A stretch of DNA of 41,882 nt, taken from positions 1-41,882 of the forward strand of contig JAFAGG010000097.1 in NCBI GenBank assembly GCA_023422955.1, written 5' to 3'. The DNA is from Pseudomonadota bacterium. GTDB taxonomy: Bacteria > Pseudomonadota > Gammaproteobacteria > Burkholderiales > Burkholderiaceae_D. The notes under the pieces were generated by a model. The model did no database searches and was not told the origin of the DNA. It saw only the letters and a list, made by a program, of their open reading frames with translations. Below are positions 1 to 8,178 of the stretch, piece by piece (within the stretch, counting starts at the first letter, position 1; every line of letters begins with the position of its first letter). Position numbers and translations under genes: made by a program.

Positions 1-69
1 CGCCGTCGCAGCAGGTGTCGGGCGATGGCGTCGGCGCATCTTTCTGTTGTGCGGCCGTGCCGCTGTCGG

Positions 70-228
70 TTATCGACGCGTGGCAGGCGGTGACGCTTCG
101 TGCATCGCATGCGCCGCCGTCGTGCCGTTGTCGCCCGGCGGTGTCATCGCGAACGCGCCGCCCATGCCGTCGAAGGACAGCAGGACCACGAGCAGCAGAT
201 GCAGCAGCATGAGAGCGGAACGACGCAT
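70..228 (-). CDS. Possible small secreted protein, 52 aa
   Basis: I do not recognise this ORF. From the ATG at 228 it starts with a short basic stretch (MRRSA), a leucine-rich hydrophobic core and a GGAFA-like signal peptidase site near residue 27. About 25 mature residues follow, containing Met and His (HAMHEA). An in-frame ATG 18 codons upstream exists, but the signal peptide begins at the inner Met. TATACT lies at 235-240 on the coding strand, only 6 nt before the ATG, with no good -35 box or ribosome binding site. The ORF lies downstream of the tRNA terminator on the same strand. It could equally be the broken start of a longer gene continuing past the left edge. Existence is uncertain. 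Confidence 0.35.
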   Translation of the reverse strand: MRRSALMLLHLLLVVLLSFDGMGGAFAMTPPGDNGTTAAHAMHEASPPATRR

Positions 229-280
229 GCGCCGAGTATACGTCGCGGCGACCAATCGACTCGAAGCGTTCCGGACGCGC

Positions 281-320
281 AAAAAGCAGAACGGGCAGCT
301 CTTCCGAGCTGCCCGTCTGT
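281..320 (-). terminator. Rho-independent terminator of the tRNA operon
   Basis: The 10-bp arms at 291-300 and 307-316 (ACGGGCAGCT / AGCTGCCCGT) are perfectly complementary around a 6-nt loop. Read on the minus strand the hairpin is followed, after about five bases, by a run of five T (complement of 281-285). It sits 9 nt after the 3' end of tRNA-Glu, so it is the natural end of the tRNA transcript. Confidence 0.8.
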
Positions 321-328
321 TTGTAAAG

Positions 329-404
329 TGGCGTCCCCACGGGGATTCGAACCCCGGTGTCCACCGTGAAAGGGTGGTGTCCTAGGCCTCTAGACGATGG
401 AGAC
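329..404 (-). tRNA. tRNA-Glu (anticodon TTC)
   Basis: The minus strand reads a full 76-nt cloverleaf: the 5' acceptor strand starts GTCTCC at 404, the anticodon loop CTTTCAC carries TTC, the T-arm is GGTTCGAATCC, and the encoded 3' end is CCA at 329-331. It is the second tRNA of a two-tRNA operon, 36 nt after tRNA-Ala, and lies downstream of gltX, whose product charges it. Confidence 0.96.
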
Positions 405-440
405 AGAAATCTGCCAATTTACTGCCGGCCTTTCTTCGAA

Positions 441-516
<76 letters not shown>

Positions 517-532
517 CTTGCGAAGAAGCGAG

Positions 533-562
533 ATTATAGCCCAGCTTTTGCCGGGATGTAAA
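533..562 (-). promoter_or_regulatory. Sigma-70 promoter of the tRNA-Ala/tRNA-Glu operon
   Basis: On the minus strand TTTACA (557-562) and a perfect TATAAT (533-538) are separated by 18 nt. The predicted start lies about 10 nt upstream of the tRNA-Ala 5' end, giving the short leader usual for tRNA operons. The tRNAs therefore need not depend on gltX transcription. Confidence 0.75.
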
Positions 563-577
563 TCGCTAAGTGAAAAA

Positions 578-602
578 TTTATGAATGAATTTTATGAATG
601 AA
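578..602. repeat. Short AT-rich tandem direct repeat
   Basis: The 12-mer TTTATGAATGAA occurs at 578-589 and again at 591-602, separated by one T. It lies between the gltX stop and the tRNA promoter. A second short duplication (AAGATATTT at 632-640 and 645-653) crosses the gltX stop codon. These look like slippage-type duplications. I see no protein-binding consensus in them. Confidence 0.6.
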
Positions 603-638
603 ATTTATCCGGGATTTACTCGGGACTTATCAAGATAT

Positions 639-2030
639 TTATCCAAGATATTTGGACAGACGATTCATCACCGTTTCTCTGCCAAACAATTCAACCACCG
701 CATCGATTGAAGGCGTCTGCAACTGCCCCGTCAATACCAGGCGCAGGGGCATGGCCAGTTGCGGCATCTTCAGCTTGTGATCCGCCAGCGCTTGCTTGAG
801 CAAGGCCGACAGCGCTTCCCTGCTCCACTCCACCGACGCGCAGCCTTTTGCATAATCCGCCAGTGCTGCTCTTGCCGCTTCCGTCAGATGCTGAGTCAGC
901 AAGGCGGCATCCGGCTGCGGCTCGCGATAGAACAGCATCGCCGCATCCGCCAGTTCGGTCAGCGTATTGGCACGCTCCTTCATTAGCGCAATCGCGGCGT
1001 CCAGCGCAGGCGCGCCTTCGAAGCGTGCGCCCTTGCCGTCCATGCCCGGACGAATCAACTGCGCCAGCCGCTCATTGTCTGCTACGCGGATGTAATGGTT
1101 ATTCAGCCATGCGAGCTTTTCCGGATTGAACTGTGCAGGCGACTTGGTCAGATGATCGAGATCGAACCAGGCGCAGAACTGCTCCACCGAAAAGATTTCA
1201 TCGTCGCCGTGGCTCCAGCCCAGGCGTGCGAGGTAATTGAGCATTGCTTCCGGCAGATAGCCATCCGCATACTCCATCACGCTGACCGCGCCATGGCGCT
1301 TGGACAGCTTCTCGCCATCGGCACCGAGAATCATCGGCACATGGCCATAGATCGGCAACTCGCCGCCCAGCGCTTTCAGGATATTGATCTGGCGCGGCGT
1401 ATTGTTGACATGGTCGTCGCCGCGTATCACGTGGGTGATTTTCATGTCCCAGTCATCGACCACCACGCAGAAGTTGTAGGTCGGCGTGCCGTCGGGACGC
1501 GCGATGATCAGATCATCCAGTTCCCTGTTCGATATCGTGATCGGACCTTTCACCGCATCGTTCCAGCTGACATCGCCATCCAGCGGGTTTTTGAAACGAA
1601 CCACCGGCTTGCGATCTGCGGGAACGACCGGCAGCGTTTTGCCAGGCTCGGGACGCCAGCTACCGTCATAACGCGGCTTCAGGCCGGCAGCACGCTGGCG
1701 TTCGCGCATCGCTTCCACTTCTTCGGACGAGCAATAACAGTAATAAGCGGTGCCCGCCTGCAGCATTTGCGCGATCACTTCGCGATAGCGGTCCATGCGC
1801 TTCATCTGGTAGAACGGACCTTCGTCGTAATCCAGGCCCAGCCAGTGCATGCCATCCATAATGGCTTGCACCGCTTCCGGCGTGGAACGTTCGAGATCCG
1901 TGTCTTCGACGCGCAAAATGAAAGTGCCTTGATGGCGGCGGGCAAACGCCCAGGAAAACAGCGCGGTGCGCGCGCCGCCGAGATGAAGGAAGCCGGTGGG
2001 ACTGGGAGCGAATCGGGTGCGAACGGTCAT
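639..2030 (-). CDS. gltX: Glutamyl-tRNA synthetase
   Basis: GltX joins glutamate to tRNA-Glu using ATP in the cytoplasm (class I aminoacyl-tRNA synthetase). The protein is 463 aa, normal for the family. The start is the ATG at 2030, giving MTVRTRFAPSPTG. The longer reading from 2105 adds 25 residues with no family likeness. The HIGH-type motif is at residues 16-19 (HLGG) and the KMSKS-type loop is KLSKR at 241-245. A Cys-Tyr-Cys motif lies in the usual zinc-knuckle region, and the anticodon-binding helical part fills the C-terminus. It is divergent from metG across 255 bp and upstream of tRNA-Glu on the same strand. A discriminating versus non-discriminating type cannot be told from this view. 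Confidence 0.97.
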   Translation of the reverse strand: MTVRTRFAPSPTGFLHLGGARTALFSWAFARRHQGTFILRVEDTDLERSTPEAVQAIMDGMHWLGLDYDEGPFYQMKRMDRYREVIAQMLQAGTAYYCYCSSEEVEAMRERQRAAGLKPRYDGSWRPEPGKTLPVVPADRKPVVRFKNPLDGDVSWNDAVKGPITISNRELDDLIIARPDGTPTYNFCVVVDDWDMKITHVIRGDDHVNNTPRQINILKALGGELPIYGHVPMILGADGEKLSKRHGAVSVMEYADGYLPEAMLNYLARLGWSHGDDEIFSVEQFCAWFDLDHLTKSPAQFNPEKLAWLNNHYIRVADNERLAQLIRPGMDGKGARFEGAPALDAAIALMKERANTLTELADAAMLFYREPQPDAALLTQHLTEAARAALADYAKGCASVEWSREALSALLKQALADHKLKMPQLAMPLRLVLTGQLQTPSIDAVVELFGRETVMNRLSKYLG

Positions 2031-2226
2031 GGCGGAAAGAATGAGCGGCAGCCCGGAGACTGCCGCGATGATATAAAAGCAGCATTTTACCGTGTGCCCG
2101 CTCAAATGCGCAGTGCCGGTCCGCCGCAGTGCTGGCTCGCCTTACCCAAGGCAGGCAATCAAAAGCTCGAAACCGTTTTTGACGCACGCAATGTTGCCTT
2201 CTTCTCTCTTGCTGCTTTCCCCGCCT

Positions 2227-2255
2227 GCGACAAGGAACGCTTCGCTTGCTAGAAT
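2227..2255 (+). promoter_or_regulatory. Candidate metG promoter
   Basis: GCGACA (2227-2232) and TAGAAT (2250-2255) have a 17-nt spacer and lie about 30 nt upstream of the metG ATG. The -35 box is weak (ACA end only), so this is a modest call based on spacing and position. Confidence 0.35.
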
Positions 2256-2285
2256 GCGTGTTTTATCTCCGCCAACCGATCGTTT

Positions 2286-4370
2286 ATGTCCACCCATCCC
2301 CGCAAGCTGTTTGTCACCACCGCCCTGCCCTATGCCAACGGCGCATTCCACATCGGCCACATCATGGAATATATCCAGGCCGATATCTGGGTGAGGTTTC
2401 AGCGCATGCTGGGAAACAAGGTGCATTTCGTCGGCGCCGACGATGCCCACGGCACGCCGATCATGATCGCGGCGGAGAAAGCCGGCATCACGCCGCAGGA
2501 ATTCGTGGCGCGCATCGCCGCGACCCGGCCGCAATACCTGAACGGCTTTCATATCTCCTTTGACAACTGGCACTCCACCGATTCGCCGGAAAACACCGAG
2601 CTGTCGCAAGCGATTTACCTGAAGCTGAAAGCCGCCGGTCTGATCGAAACCCGCACCGTCGAGCGTTTCTACGATCCGGTCAAGGGCATGTTCCTGGCGG
2701 ACCGCAATGTCAAGGGCGAATGCCCGAAATGCGGCGCGAAAGACCAATACGGCGACAACTGCGAAGTCTGCGGTGCGGCCTACGAGCCGACCGAACTGAA
2801 AAATCCGTACTCGGCTCTGACTGGCGCGGTGCCGGTGATGCGTCCTGCCGAACAATACTTCTTCAAGCTATCCGATCCGCGCTGTGTCGCTTTCCTGCAG
2901 CAATGGATGAATACGCCGGGCCGCCTGCAGCCGGAAATGGTGAACAAGGTCAGCGAATGGCTGGGCAATGACGGCAAGGATCTGGCCGACTGGGATATCT
3001 CGCGCGACGCGCCCTATTTCGGCATCCCGATTCCGGATGCGCCGGGCAAATACTTTTATGTGTGGCTGGATGCACCGGTCGGCTATCTCGCCAGCCTGAA
3101 GAATTACTGCGGCAAGGCCGGCCTGGATTACGACGCGCTGCTGAACGACCCGGCCGCCGAGCAGATTCACTTCATCGGCAAGGACATCGTGTCCTTCCAC
3201 CTGCTGTTCTGGCCGGCGATGCTGAAATTCTCCGATCACCCGCTCACCGATCGCATGAAGGTCAATGTTCACGGCCACCTGACCGTGAAGGGCGAAAAGA
3301 TGAGCAAGTCGCGCGGCACCGGCATTTCGCCGCTGCGCTACCTGGAAATCGGCATGAACCCGGAATGGCTGCGCTATTACATCGCCTCCAAGCTCAATGC
3401 GCGCGTGGAAGACGTGGACTTCACCGCCGAAGACTTCATGGCCCGCGTCAACAGCGACCTGGTCGGCAAATACATCAACATCGCCAGCCGCGCCGCCGGT
3501 TTCATCGCCAAGCGTTTCGACGGCAAGGTCGCGATGGAATGGGCCACCGAGGGCGATGCTTTCCTGAACAGGCTGCGCTCGGCGGCGGACGATATCGGCA
3601 ATTTTTACGAAACCCGCGAATACGGCAAAGCGCTGCGTGCGATCATGGAGCAAGCCGATGCGATCAATGCCTACGTCGATGCCAACAAGCCCTGGGAACT
3701 GGCAAAAGATCCCGCCAAGGATGCTGCGCTGCAGGAAGTCTGCAGCCGCCTGCTGGAAGCCTTCCGCATCCTGACGGTTTATCTCAAGCCGGTACTGCCG
3801 CAACTGGCGACGCAAGTCGAAGCGCTGCTCAATATCGCGCCGCTGCAATGGGAAGACGTCAGCAAGCCGCTGCCGCATGGCCATCAGGTCAATCCCTACA
3901 GCCACCTGATGACACGCGTGGATGCCAAGATGCTGGAAGCGCTGTTCGATGCGCCGGCTCAACCTGCCGCTGCGGCCGCCACGGCAGAAACCGCCGCACC
4001 TGCAGCCGGCGATATCGAACCGCTGGCCGAGCAGATCAGCATTGACGATTTCGCCAAGGTCGATCTGCGCATTGCCAAGATCGTCAACTGCGAAACGGTG
4101 GAAGGCTCGGACAAATTGCTGCGCCTCACGCTGGATGTTGGCGAAGGTCGCCTGCGCAATGTTTTTTCCGGTATAAAATCGGCCTACAATCCGGAAGACC
4201 TGATCGGCAAGCTGACGGTCATGGTCGCCAACCTGGCGCCGCGCAAGATGAAATTCGGCGTGTCGGAAGGCATGGTACTGGCGGCTTCGGCTGCCGATGA
4301 AAAAGCCCATCCCGGCATTTATATCCTGAATCCGTGGCCGGGCGCCGAGCCTGGCATGCGTATCCGATAA
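2286..4370 (+). CDS. metG: Methionyl-tRNA synthetase
   Basis: MetG charges tRNA-Met and tRNA-fMet with methionine. The 694-aa product has the full architecture of the long, dimeric type. The HIGH motif HIGH is at residues 22-25 after PYANGAF, the zinc knuckle uses Cys146, Cys149, Cys159 and Cys162, and KMSKS is at 338-342. The helical anticodon-binding domain is followed by an Ala-rich linker near 555-575 and a C-terminal Trbp111/EMAP-like tRNA-binding OB domain from about 580 (ISIDDFAKVDLRIAKI). The start MSTHPRKLFVTTALPYANG is the only sensible one. The gene leads a plus-strand run of housekeeping genes. Confidence 0.97.
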   Translation: MSTHPRKLFVTTALPYANGAFHIGHIMEYIQADIWVRFQRMLGNKVHFVGADDAHGTPIMIAAEKAGITPQEFVARIAATRPQYLNGFHISFDNWHSTDSPENTELSQAIYLKLKAAGLIETRTVERFYDPVKGMFLADRNVKGECPKCGAKDQYGDNCEVCGAAYEPTELKNPYSALTGAVPVMRPAEQYFFKLSDPRCVAFLQQWMNTPGRLQPEMVNKVSEWLGNDGKDLADWDISRDAPYFGIPIPDAPGKYFYVWLDAPVGYLASLKNYCGKAGLDYDALLNDPAAEQIHFIGKDIVSFHLLFWPAMLKFSDHPLTDRMKVNVHGHLTVKGEKMSKSRGTGISPLRYLEIGMNPEWLRYYIASKLNARVEDVDFTAEDFMARVNSDLVGKYINIASRAAGFIAKRFDGKVAMEWATEGDAFLNRLRSAADDIGNFYETREYGKALRAIMEQADAINAYVDANKPWELAKDPAKDAALQEVCSRLLEAFRILTVYLKPVLPQLATQVEALLNIAPLQWEDVSKPLPHGHQVNPYSHLMTRVDAKMLEALFDAPAQPAAAAATAETAAPAAGDIEPLAEQISIDDFAKVDLRIAKIVNCETVEGSDKLLRLTLDVGEGRLRNVFSGIKSAYNPEDLIGKLTVMVANLAPRKMKFGVSEGMVLAASAADEKAHPGIYILNPWPGAEPGMRIR

Positions 4371-4408
4371 ACCTTAGAGAATCTCTTCAGGAGCACTCAC
4401 CCCTTTCC

Positions 4409-4885
4409 ATGGACCTTTTAGTACGCGAAGCGACGTTCGAAGACGCGGAATTGATGGCCTCGCTCACCCGTCAGGCCTGGGCTGAAAAGCCAGCCCCTCA
4501 TCAATGCAGCTGTCACGAAACTGCGGAAACCGTTACCCAGCATTTGCAGCGCGGCGGCGGTTTTCTGTTGTATGTCAATGAAGTTCCGGTCGGCACCGCC
4601 CGTTGGCTGCCGCTGGACGAAGATCCCGGCACCTGGGAAATCGTGCGCCTCGGCATCATCCCAGCCTACCGGGGTCATGGCCTGTCGCAGCACTTGCTGG
4701 AAGCCGTGGTGCACGAAGCCCTGGCCGCGGACGCCGACGAACTGCGCGTGGCCGTGGACAACGACCAGACCCGCCTGGTTGATCTTTATGCAGCGCACCG
4801 CTTTGATATAGCGATGGAGCTGGAATACTCCGATGCCCAGGTCCTGGAACCGCAGGCTATCGTGATGCGGCGGGAACTGCGCTAG
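4409..4885 (+). CDS. GNAT-family N-acetyltransferase
   Basis: The 158-aa protein has the GNAT fold pattern. The N-terminal strand is DLLVREATFEDAELMASL, there is a central strand WEIVRLGIIPAYRG, and the acetyl-CoA loop is YRGHGLS at about residues 88-94. A C-terminal DLYAAHRF-type segment also fits the family. It probably transfers an acetyl group from acetyl-CoA to an amine, but the substrate cannot be read from the sequence. I chose the ATG at 4409 because the GNAT strand begins right there; an AGGAG sits at 4389-4393, at a rather long distance. The longer reading from 4334 overlaps the metG end. The gene follows metG by 38 bp and may be cotranscribed. Confidence 0.85.
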   Translation: MDLLVREATFEDAELMASLTRQAWAEKPAPHQCSCHETAETVTQHLQRGGGFLLYVNEVPVGTARWLPLDEDPGTWEIVRLGIIPAYRGHGLSQHLLEAVVHEALAADADELRVAVDNDQTRLVDLYAAHRFDIAMELEYSDAQVLEPQAIVMRRELR

Positions 4886-5039
4886 CCGTTCTTTACGCTT
4901 TAGAATAGCGCTGCTCCGGCCGCTCTTGTTTCCTCCGCCACAAAAAGCGCCGGGCCGGAAACAGGGATGGCCGGAATTCATTTAAAACAAGTAAAATACC
5001 CGCTACCTTCACCTTCAACTTGTTTCTCGAGAAGCAATA

Positions 5040-5243
5040 ATGTCCAAGCTATTCAAACAGTACGAATCGGATCACACCAAGTTCATTCGCGAACTCAAGG
5101 AAAAAAAACCCTATCTGGATGAACAACAGCGCGCCAACCGCGCAATCCTGTGGGACAAGGCTCCCCTGGACCTGGATGAGTTTGAACGCACCAAGCAATC
5201 CCGCGTCAAGCAACAGGCTTACGTTTACCAGAACAAGTCCTGA
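5040..5243 (+). CDS. DUF3460 family small protein
   Basis: This 67-aa, highly charged, soluble protein matches my recollection of the DUF3460 family, found mainly in betaproteobacteria. Features are the N-terminal SKLFKQYESDHTKFIREL, a central WDKAPLDLDE and a Lys/Gln-rich end. No function is established. It has no signal peptide or membrane segment. It ends 5 nt before the GTG of scpA, so the two are probably cotranscribed; this adjacency supports it being a real gene despite its size. Confidence 0.85.
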   Translation: MSKLFKQYESDHTKFIRELKEKKPYLDEQQRANRAILWDKAPLDLDEFERTKQSRVKQQAYVYQNKS

Positions 5244-5248
5244 GCGGC

Positions 5249-6109
5249 GTGAGCGCGCCTTCTTCCAGCGACTTGTCCGATACCCTGGTATTGGAAGCAA
5301 CAATGGATTCGACACCGGATGTCGTCGACGGCATGGCTTTCGCCAAGCTTTACGGCGAACCGCTGTTCCAGTTGCCGAATGACTTGTACATTCCGCCGGA
5401 TGCGCTGGAAGTCTTTCTTGAAGCTTTCGAAGGCCCGCTCGATCTGCTGCTCTACCTGATCCGCAAGCAGCATTTCAATATCCTCGACATTCCCATGGCC
5501 CAGGTTACCTTGCAGTACCTGGAATACGTGGAACAGATCCGTGCACGCAACCTGGAACTGGCTGCGGAATACCTGCTGATGGCCGCCATGCTGATTGAAA
5601 TCAAATCGCGCATGCTGCTGCCGGCCAAGAAATCCGAAAACGGCGAAGAAGCCGCCGACCCGCGCGCCGAGCTGGTGCGCCGCCTGCTCGAATATGAACA
5701 GATGAAGCTGGCCGCCGCCGACCTGGACCGGCTGCCGCAGGCCGGTCGCGATTTCGTGCGCACCCAGGTCTATATCGAGCAAAGCATCGTCACGCGCTGG
5801 CCCGAGGTCGACATCTCGGATCTGCAAAGCGCCTGGGCCGATGTGCTGCGCCGCGCCAAGCTGACCGCGCATCACACCATCACGCGCGAAGAACTGTCGG
5901 TGCGCGAACACATGACTTCCATCCTGCGCCGTTTGCAGTCTGCCAAGTTTGTTGAATTCTCCGATCTGTTCGACCCGTCACGCGGCGTTCCCGTGGTCGT
6001 GGTCAATTTCATTGCGCTGCTGGAACTGGCCAAGGAAACCCTGATCGAAATCACCCAGGCCGAGGCGTTTGCCCCGATCTACGTCCGTCTCTCCTATTCG
6101 CCGAGTTGA
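5249..6109 (+). CDS. scpA: Segregation and condensation protein A (kleisin)
   Basis: ScpA is the kleisin that bridges the heads of the SMC dimer and, with ScpB, loads and drives the chromosome condensin. The 286-aa product shows the family core EAFEGPLDLLLYLI (about residues 56-69), the NILDIPMAQVT segment, ELAAEYLLMAAMLIEIKSRMLLP, and a C-terminal winged-helix part ending VEFSDLFDPS...VVNFIALLELAK. The start shown is GTG at 5249. ATG at 5303 has a better ribosome binding site (GGAAG at 5293-5297) and would give 268 aa. Neither scpB nor smc is in the window. A separate MksBEF condensin lies about 2 kb downstream. Confidence 0.93.
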   Translation: MSAPSSSDLSDTLVLEATMDSTPDVVDGMAFAKLYGEPLFQLPNDLYIPPDALEVFLEAFEGPLDLLLYLIRKQHFNILDIPMAQVTLQYLEYVEQIRARNLELAAEYLLMAAMLIEIKSRMLLPAKKSENGEEAADPRAELVRRLLEYEQMKLAAADLDRLPQAGRDFVRTQVYIEQSIVTRWPEVDISDLQSAWADVLRRAKLTAHHTITREELSVREHMTSILRRLQSAKFVEFSDLFDPSRGVPVVVVNFIALLELAKETLIEITQAEAFAPIYVRLSYSPS

Positions 6110-6174
6110 GCCCGCACGCAGCCCGCCGTTTTTTCTGCAACGGCAGCCCAGGCGCTCACGATCTTGTGTAAATC

Positions 6175-7014
6175 ATGAAAATCATTACCTGTATCGAAGA
6201 ATTGCGCGCCCAGTTGCGCGGCCAGTTACGCACTGCTTTCGTGCCCACCATGGGCAATCTGCATGAAGGCCATTTGTCGCTGATGCGGCTGGCGCGCAAG
6301 CATGGCGATCCGGTGGTCGCGTCGATTTTCGTGAACCGCCTGCAGTTCGGCCCCAACGAAGACTTCGACCACTATCCGCGCACTTTCCAAGCCGACGTGG
6401 AAAAGCTGGAAAAGGAAGGCGTGTACGTGCTGTTCGCGCCGACTGAAAAAGACATGTATCCCGAGCCGCAGGAATACCGGATACAGCCGCCCGACACGCT
6501 GGGCAATATCCTGGAAGGCGAATTCCGCCCCGGTTTCTTCACCGGCGTGACCACGGTAGTGATGAAATTGTTCTCCTGCGTGCAGCCGGGTGTGGCGGTG
6601 TTCGGCAAGAAGGATTACCAGCAGCTGATGATCGTGCGCAATATGGCGCGCCAGTTTGCCTTGCCTACCGAAATCATCGCTGCCGAAACCTGGCGCGCTG
6701 AAGACGGACTGGCGCTGTCCTCGCGCAATTCCTACCTGACGCCGCAAGAACGCGCCGAAGCGCCGACCCTGTATCGCGTTCTGAACGAAGTGGCGGAAGA
6801 AGTGCGCAACGGCCATCTCGACATGTTCGAGCTTGAGAAGCAGGCAATGGGCAAGATCGCCGCGCGCGGCTGGCAGCCCGACTATATTTCGATCCGCAAG
6901 CGCATCGACCTGCAGCCGCCTTCAGCCGGCGACCTGGCGAAGGAGGAACCGCTGGTAGTCGTGGCAGCCGCCAAGCTCGGCAAGACGCGCCTGATCGACA
7001 ATCTCGAAATCTGA
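6175..7014 (+). CDS. panC: Pantothenate synthetase
   Basis: PanC condenses pantoate and beta-alanine with ATP to make pantothenate, the precursor of coenzyme A. The 279-aa product is of normal length. It shows PTMGNLHEGH at residues 24-33 (the HIGH-like ATP motif), FGKKDYQQ from 143 and LSSRNSYL from 181, all conserved active-site segments. The start ATG at 6175 gives MKIITCIEELR, as in homologues. A 65-bp gap separates it from scpA. It is followed after 8 bp by a BtuF-like protein gene, suggesting cotranscription. panB is not in the window. Confidence 0.96.
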   Translation: MKIITCIEELRAQLRGQLRTAFVPTMGNLHEGHLSLMRLARKHGDPVVASIFVNRLQFGPNEDFDHYPRTFQADVEKLEKEGVYVLFAPTEKDMYPEPQEYRIQPPDTLGNILEGEFRPGFFTGVTTVVMKLFSCVQPGVAVFGKKDYQQLMIVRNMARQFALPTEIIAAETWRAEDGLALSSRNSYLTPQERAEAPTLYRVLNEVAEEVRNGHLDMFELEKQAMGKIAARGWQPDYISIRKRIDLQPPSAGDLAKEEPLVVVAAAKLGKTRLIDNLEI

Positions 7015-7022
7015 TTCACGCA

Positions 7023-7925
7023 ATGCGAGCGCTGCTAAGCCTTCTGTTCGGCAGCGTGATGCTGCTGGCCGCAGTTGCTCCGGCAGCGGCCACGGTTTCA
7101 GTGGTCGATGACACGGGCGCGACCGTCACGCTCAAGCAACCGGCGCGCCGCATCGCCACGCTTTCGCCCCACGCCGCAGAACTGGTTCACGCTGCCGGCG
7201 CCGGCGGCTATCTGATCGGCGTCAGCGAATTCAGCGACTACCCTGCTTCCGTCAAGACGCTGCCCTCGCTGGGCAGCAGCGCCGCGCTCGACATCGAGCG
7301 CATCCTTGCGCTGAAACCCGACCTCATCGTTGCCTGGAGCAGCGGCAATTCGGCCAAACAGCTTGCCCGGCTCAAACAAATGGGTTTTCCGGTTTACCAG
7401 AGCGAACCGCGCAATTTCGAAACCATCGCCACCTCGCTGGAAAGACTGTCGCGCCTGACCGGCACCGAAAAAACCGGCAACGAGGAAGCGCGCCGCTTTC
7501 GCCAGCACTGGCAGGAACTGTCCGCGCGCTACCAGGGCCGCCCGCCGGTGCGCGTGTTTTACCAGATCTGGCGCGCTCCGCTGATGACCTTCAATGACAG
7601 CCACCTCGTATCACAAGCCCTGCGCCTGTGCGGCGGGCAGAATATCTTCGGCCACCTGCCCCATCTCGCGCCGGTAGTCAGCATGGAAGCGGTACTGCAG
7701 GCCAATCCGCAAGCCATCATCACGACCGGCGAAGGCGAAAGCGATCCGCTGGCCGGATGGCGGCGCCTGACCCAGCTGGACGCCGTCAAGCACAACAATC
7801 TCTTCCTGCTGGACCCCGATCTCATTCATCGCGCCACGCCGCGCGTGCTGACGGGAGTGCAAGCGCTTTGCGACCATCTTGAAACGGCCCGGGACGCCTA
7901 CTCCACCCTGCTCCGGCCAAACTGA
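7023..7925 (+). CDS. BtuF-like periplasmic cobalamin-binding protein
   Basis: This 300-aa product has a signal peptide (residues 1 to about 23, ending PAAA) and the class III helical-backbone binding-protein fold. Typical segments are ARRIATLSPHAAELVHAAG, DIERILALKPDLIVAW, VRVFYQIW and CGGQNIF. It closely resembles the BtuF at 28566-29462, with long shared stretches, so the two are paralogues. BtuF captures B12 in the periplasm for BtuCD. No permease or ATPase gene is adjacent, so this copy would have to share the BtuCD of the cobalamin island or bind another ligand. It follows panC by 8 bp. Family assignment is firm; the ligand is inferred. Confidence 0.85.
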   Translation: MRALLSLLFGSVMLLAAVAPAAATVSVVDDTGATVTLKQPARRIATLSPHAAELVHAAGAGGYLIGVSEFSDYPASVKTLPSLGSSAALDIERILALKPDLIVAWSSGNSAKQLARLKQMGFPVYQSEPRNFETIATSLERLSRLTGTEKTGNEEARRFRQHWQELSARYQGRPPVRVFYQIWRAPLMTFNDSHLVSQALRLCGGQNIFGHLPHLAPVVSMEAVLQANPQAIITTGEGESDPLAGWRRLTQLDAVKHNNLFLLDPDLIHRATPRVLTGVQALCDHLETARDAYSTLLRPN

Positions 7926-8178
7926 GCCAGCCCCTGCCGGTGAGCGCCTGACCCAAATTCTCCTGCGGCGCAATAGGCTGTCGCGAAATCGCTTCAGGCA
8001 AGCTGCGCCGAGGGTTACCGCTGCATCGCCGCATCGACAAAATTCATTCATCTCCAGTCATTTCACATAAAAAATCAATCATCTTTGCAAAATACCTCTC
8101 CCATGAAATCCCTGGATGATCCTGAGCGAGGATGGCAAAAGTTAGGGCGTTGAGCGGCTCGTGCCGTAAAATGCTGGA

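Noticed and set aside
47..385. Plus-strand ORF running into the tRNA-Glu gene
   Set aside because: Its C-terminus (PHGDSNPGV) is the well-known false translation of the antisense of a tRNA T-arm.
1095..2252. Long plus-strand ORF opposite gltX (385 codons)
   Set aside because: It is antisense to a clear glutamyl-tRNA synthetase, is His/Arg/Ala-rich and shows no family motif; it is a shadow of the GC-rich coding strand.
2868..4310. Minus-strand ORF of 480 codons inside metG
   Set aside because: It is the mirror frame of metG, with a repetitive Gly/Arg/Val/Gln content and no domain.
4915..4959. Inverted repeat TCCGGCC/GGCCGGA after the acetyltransferase
   Set aside because: The loop is 31 nt and no T-run follows, so I do not call a terminator.
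6125..6144. GCCGTT/AACGGC stem after scpA
   Set aside because: Only 6 bp, with the T-run in the loop rather than after the stem; too weak to call.
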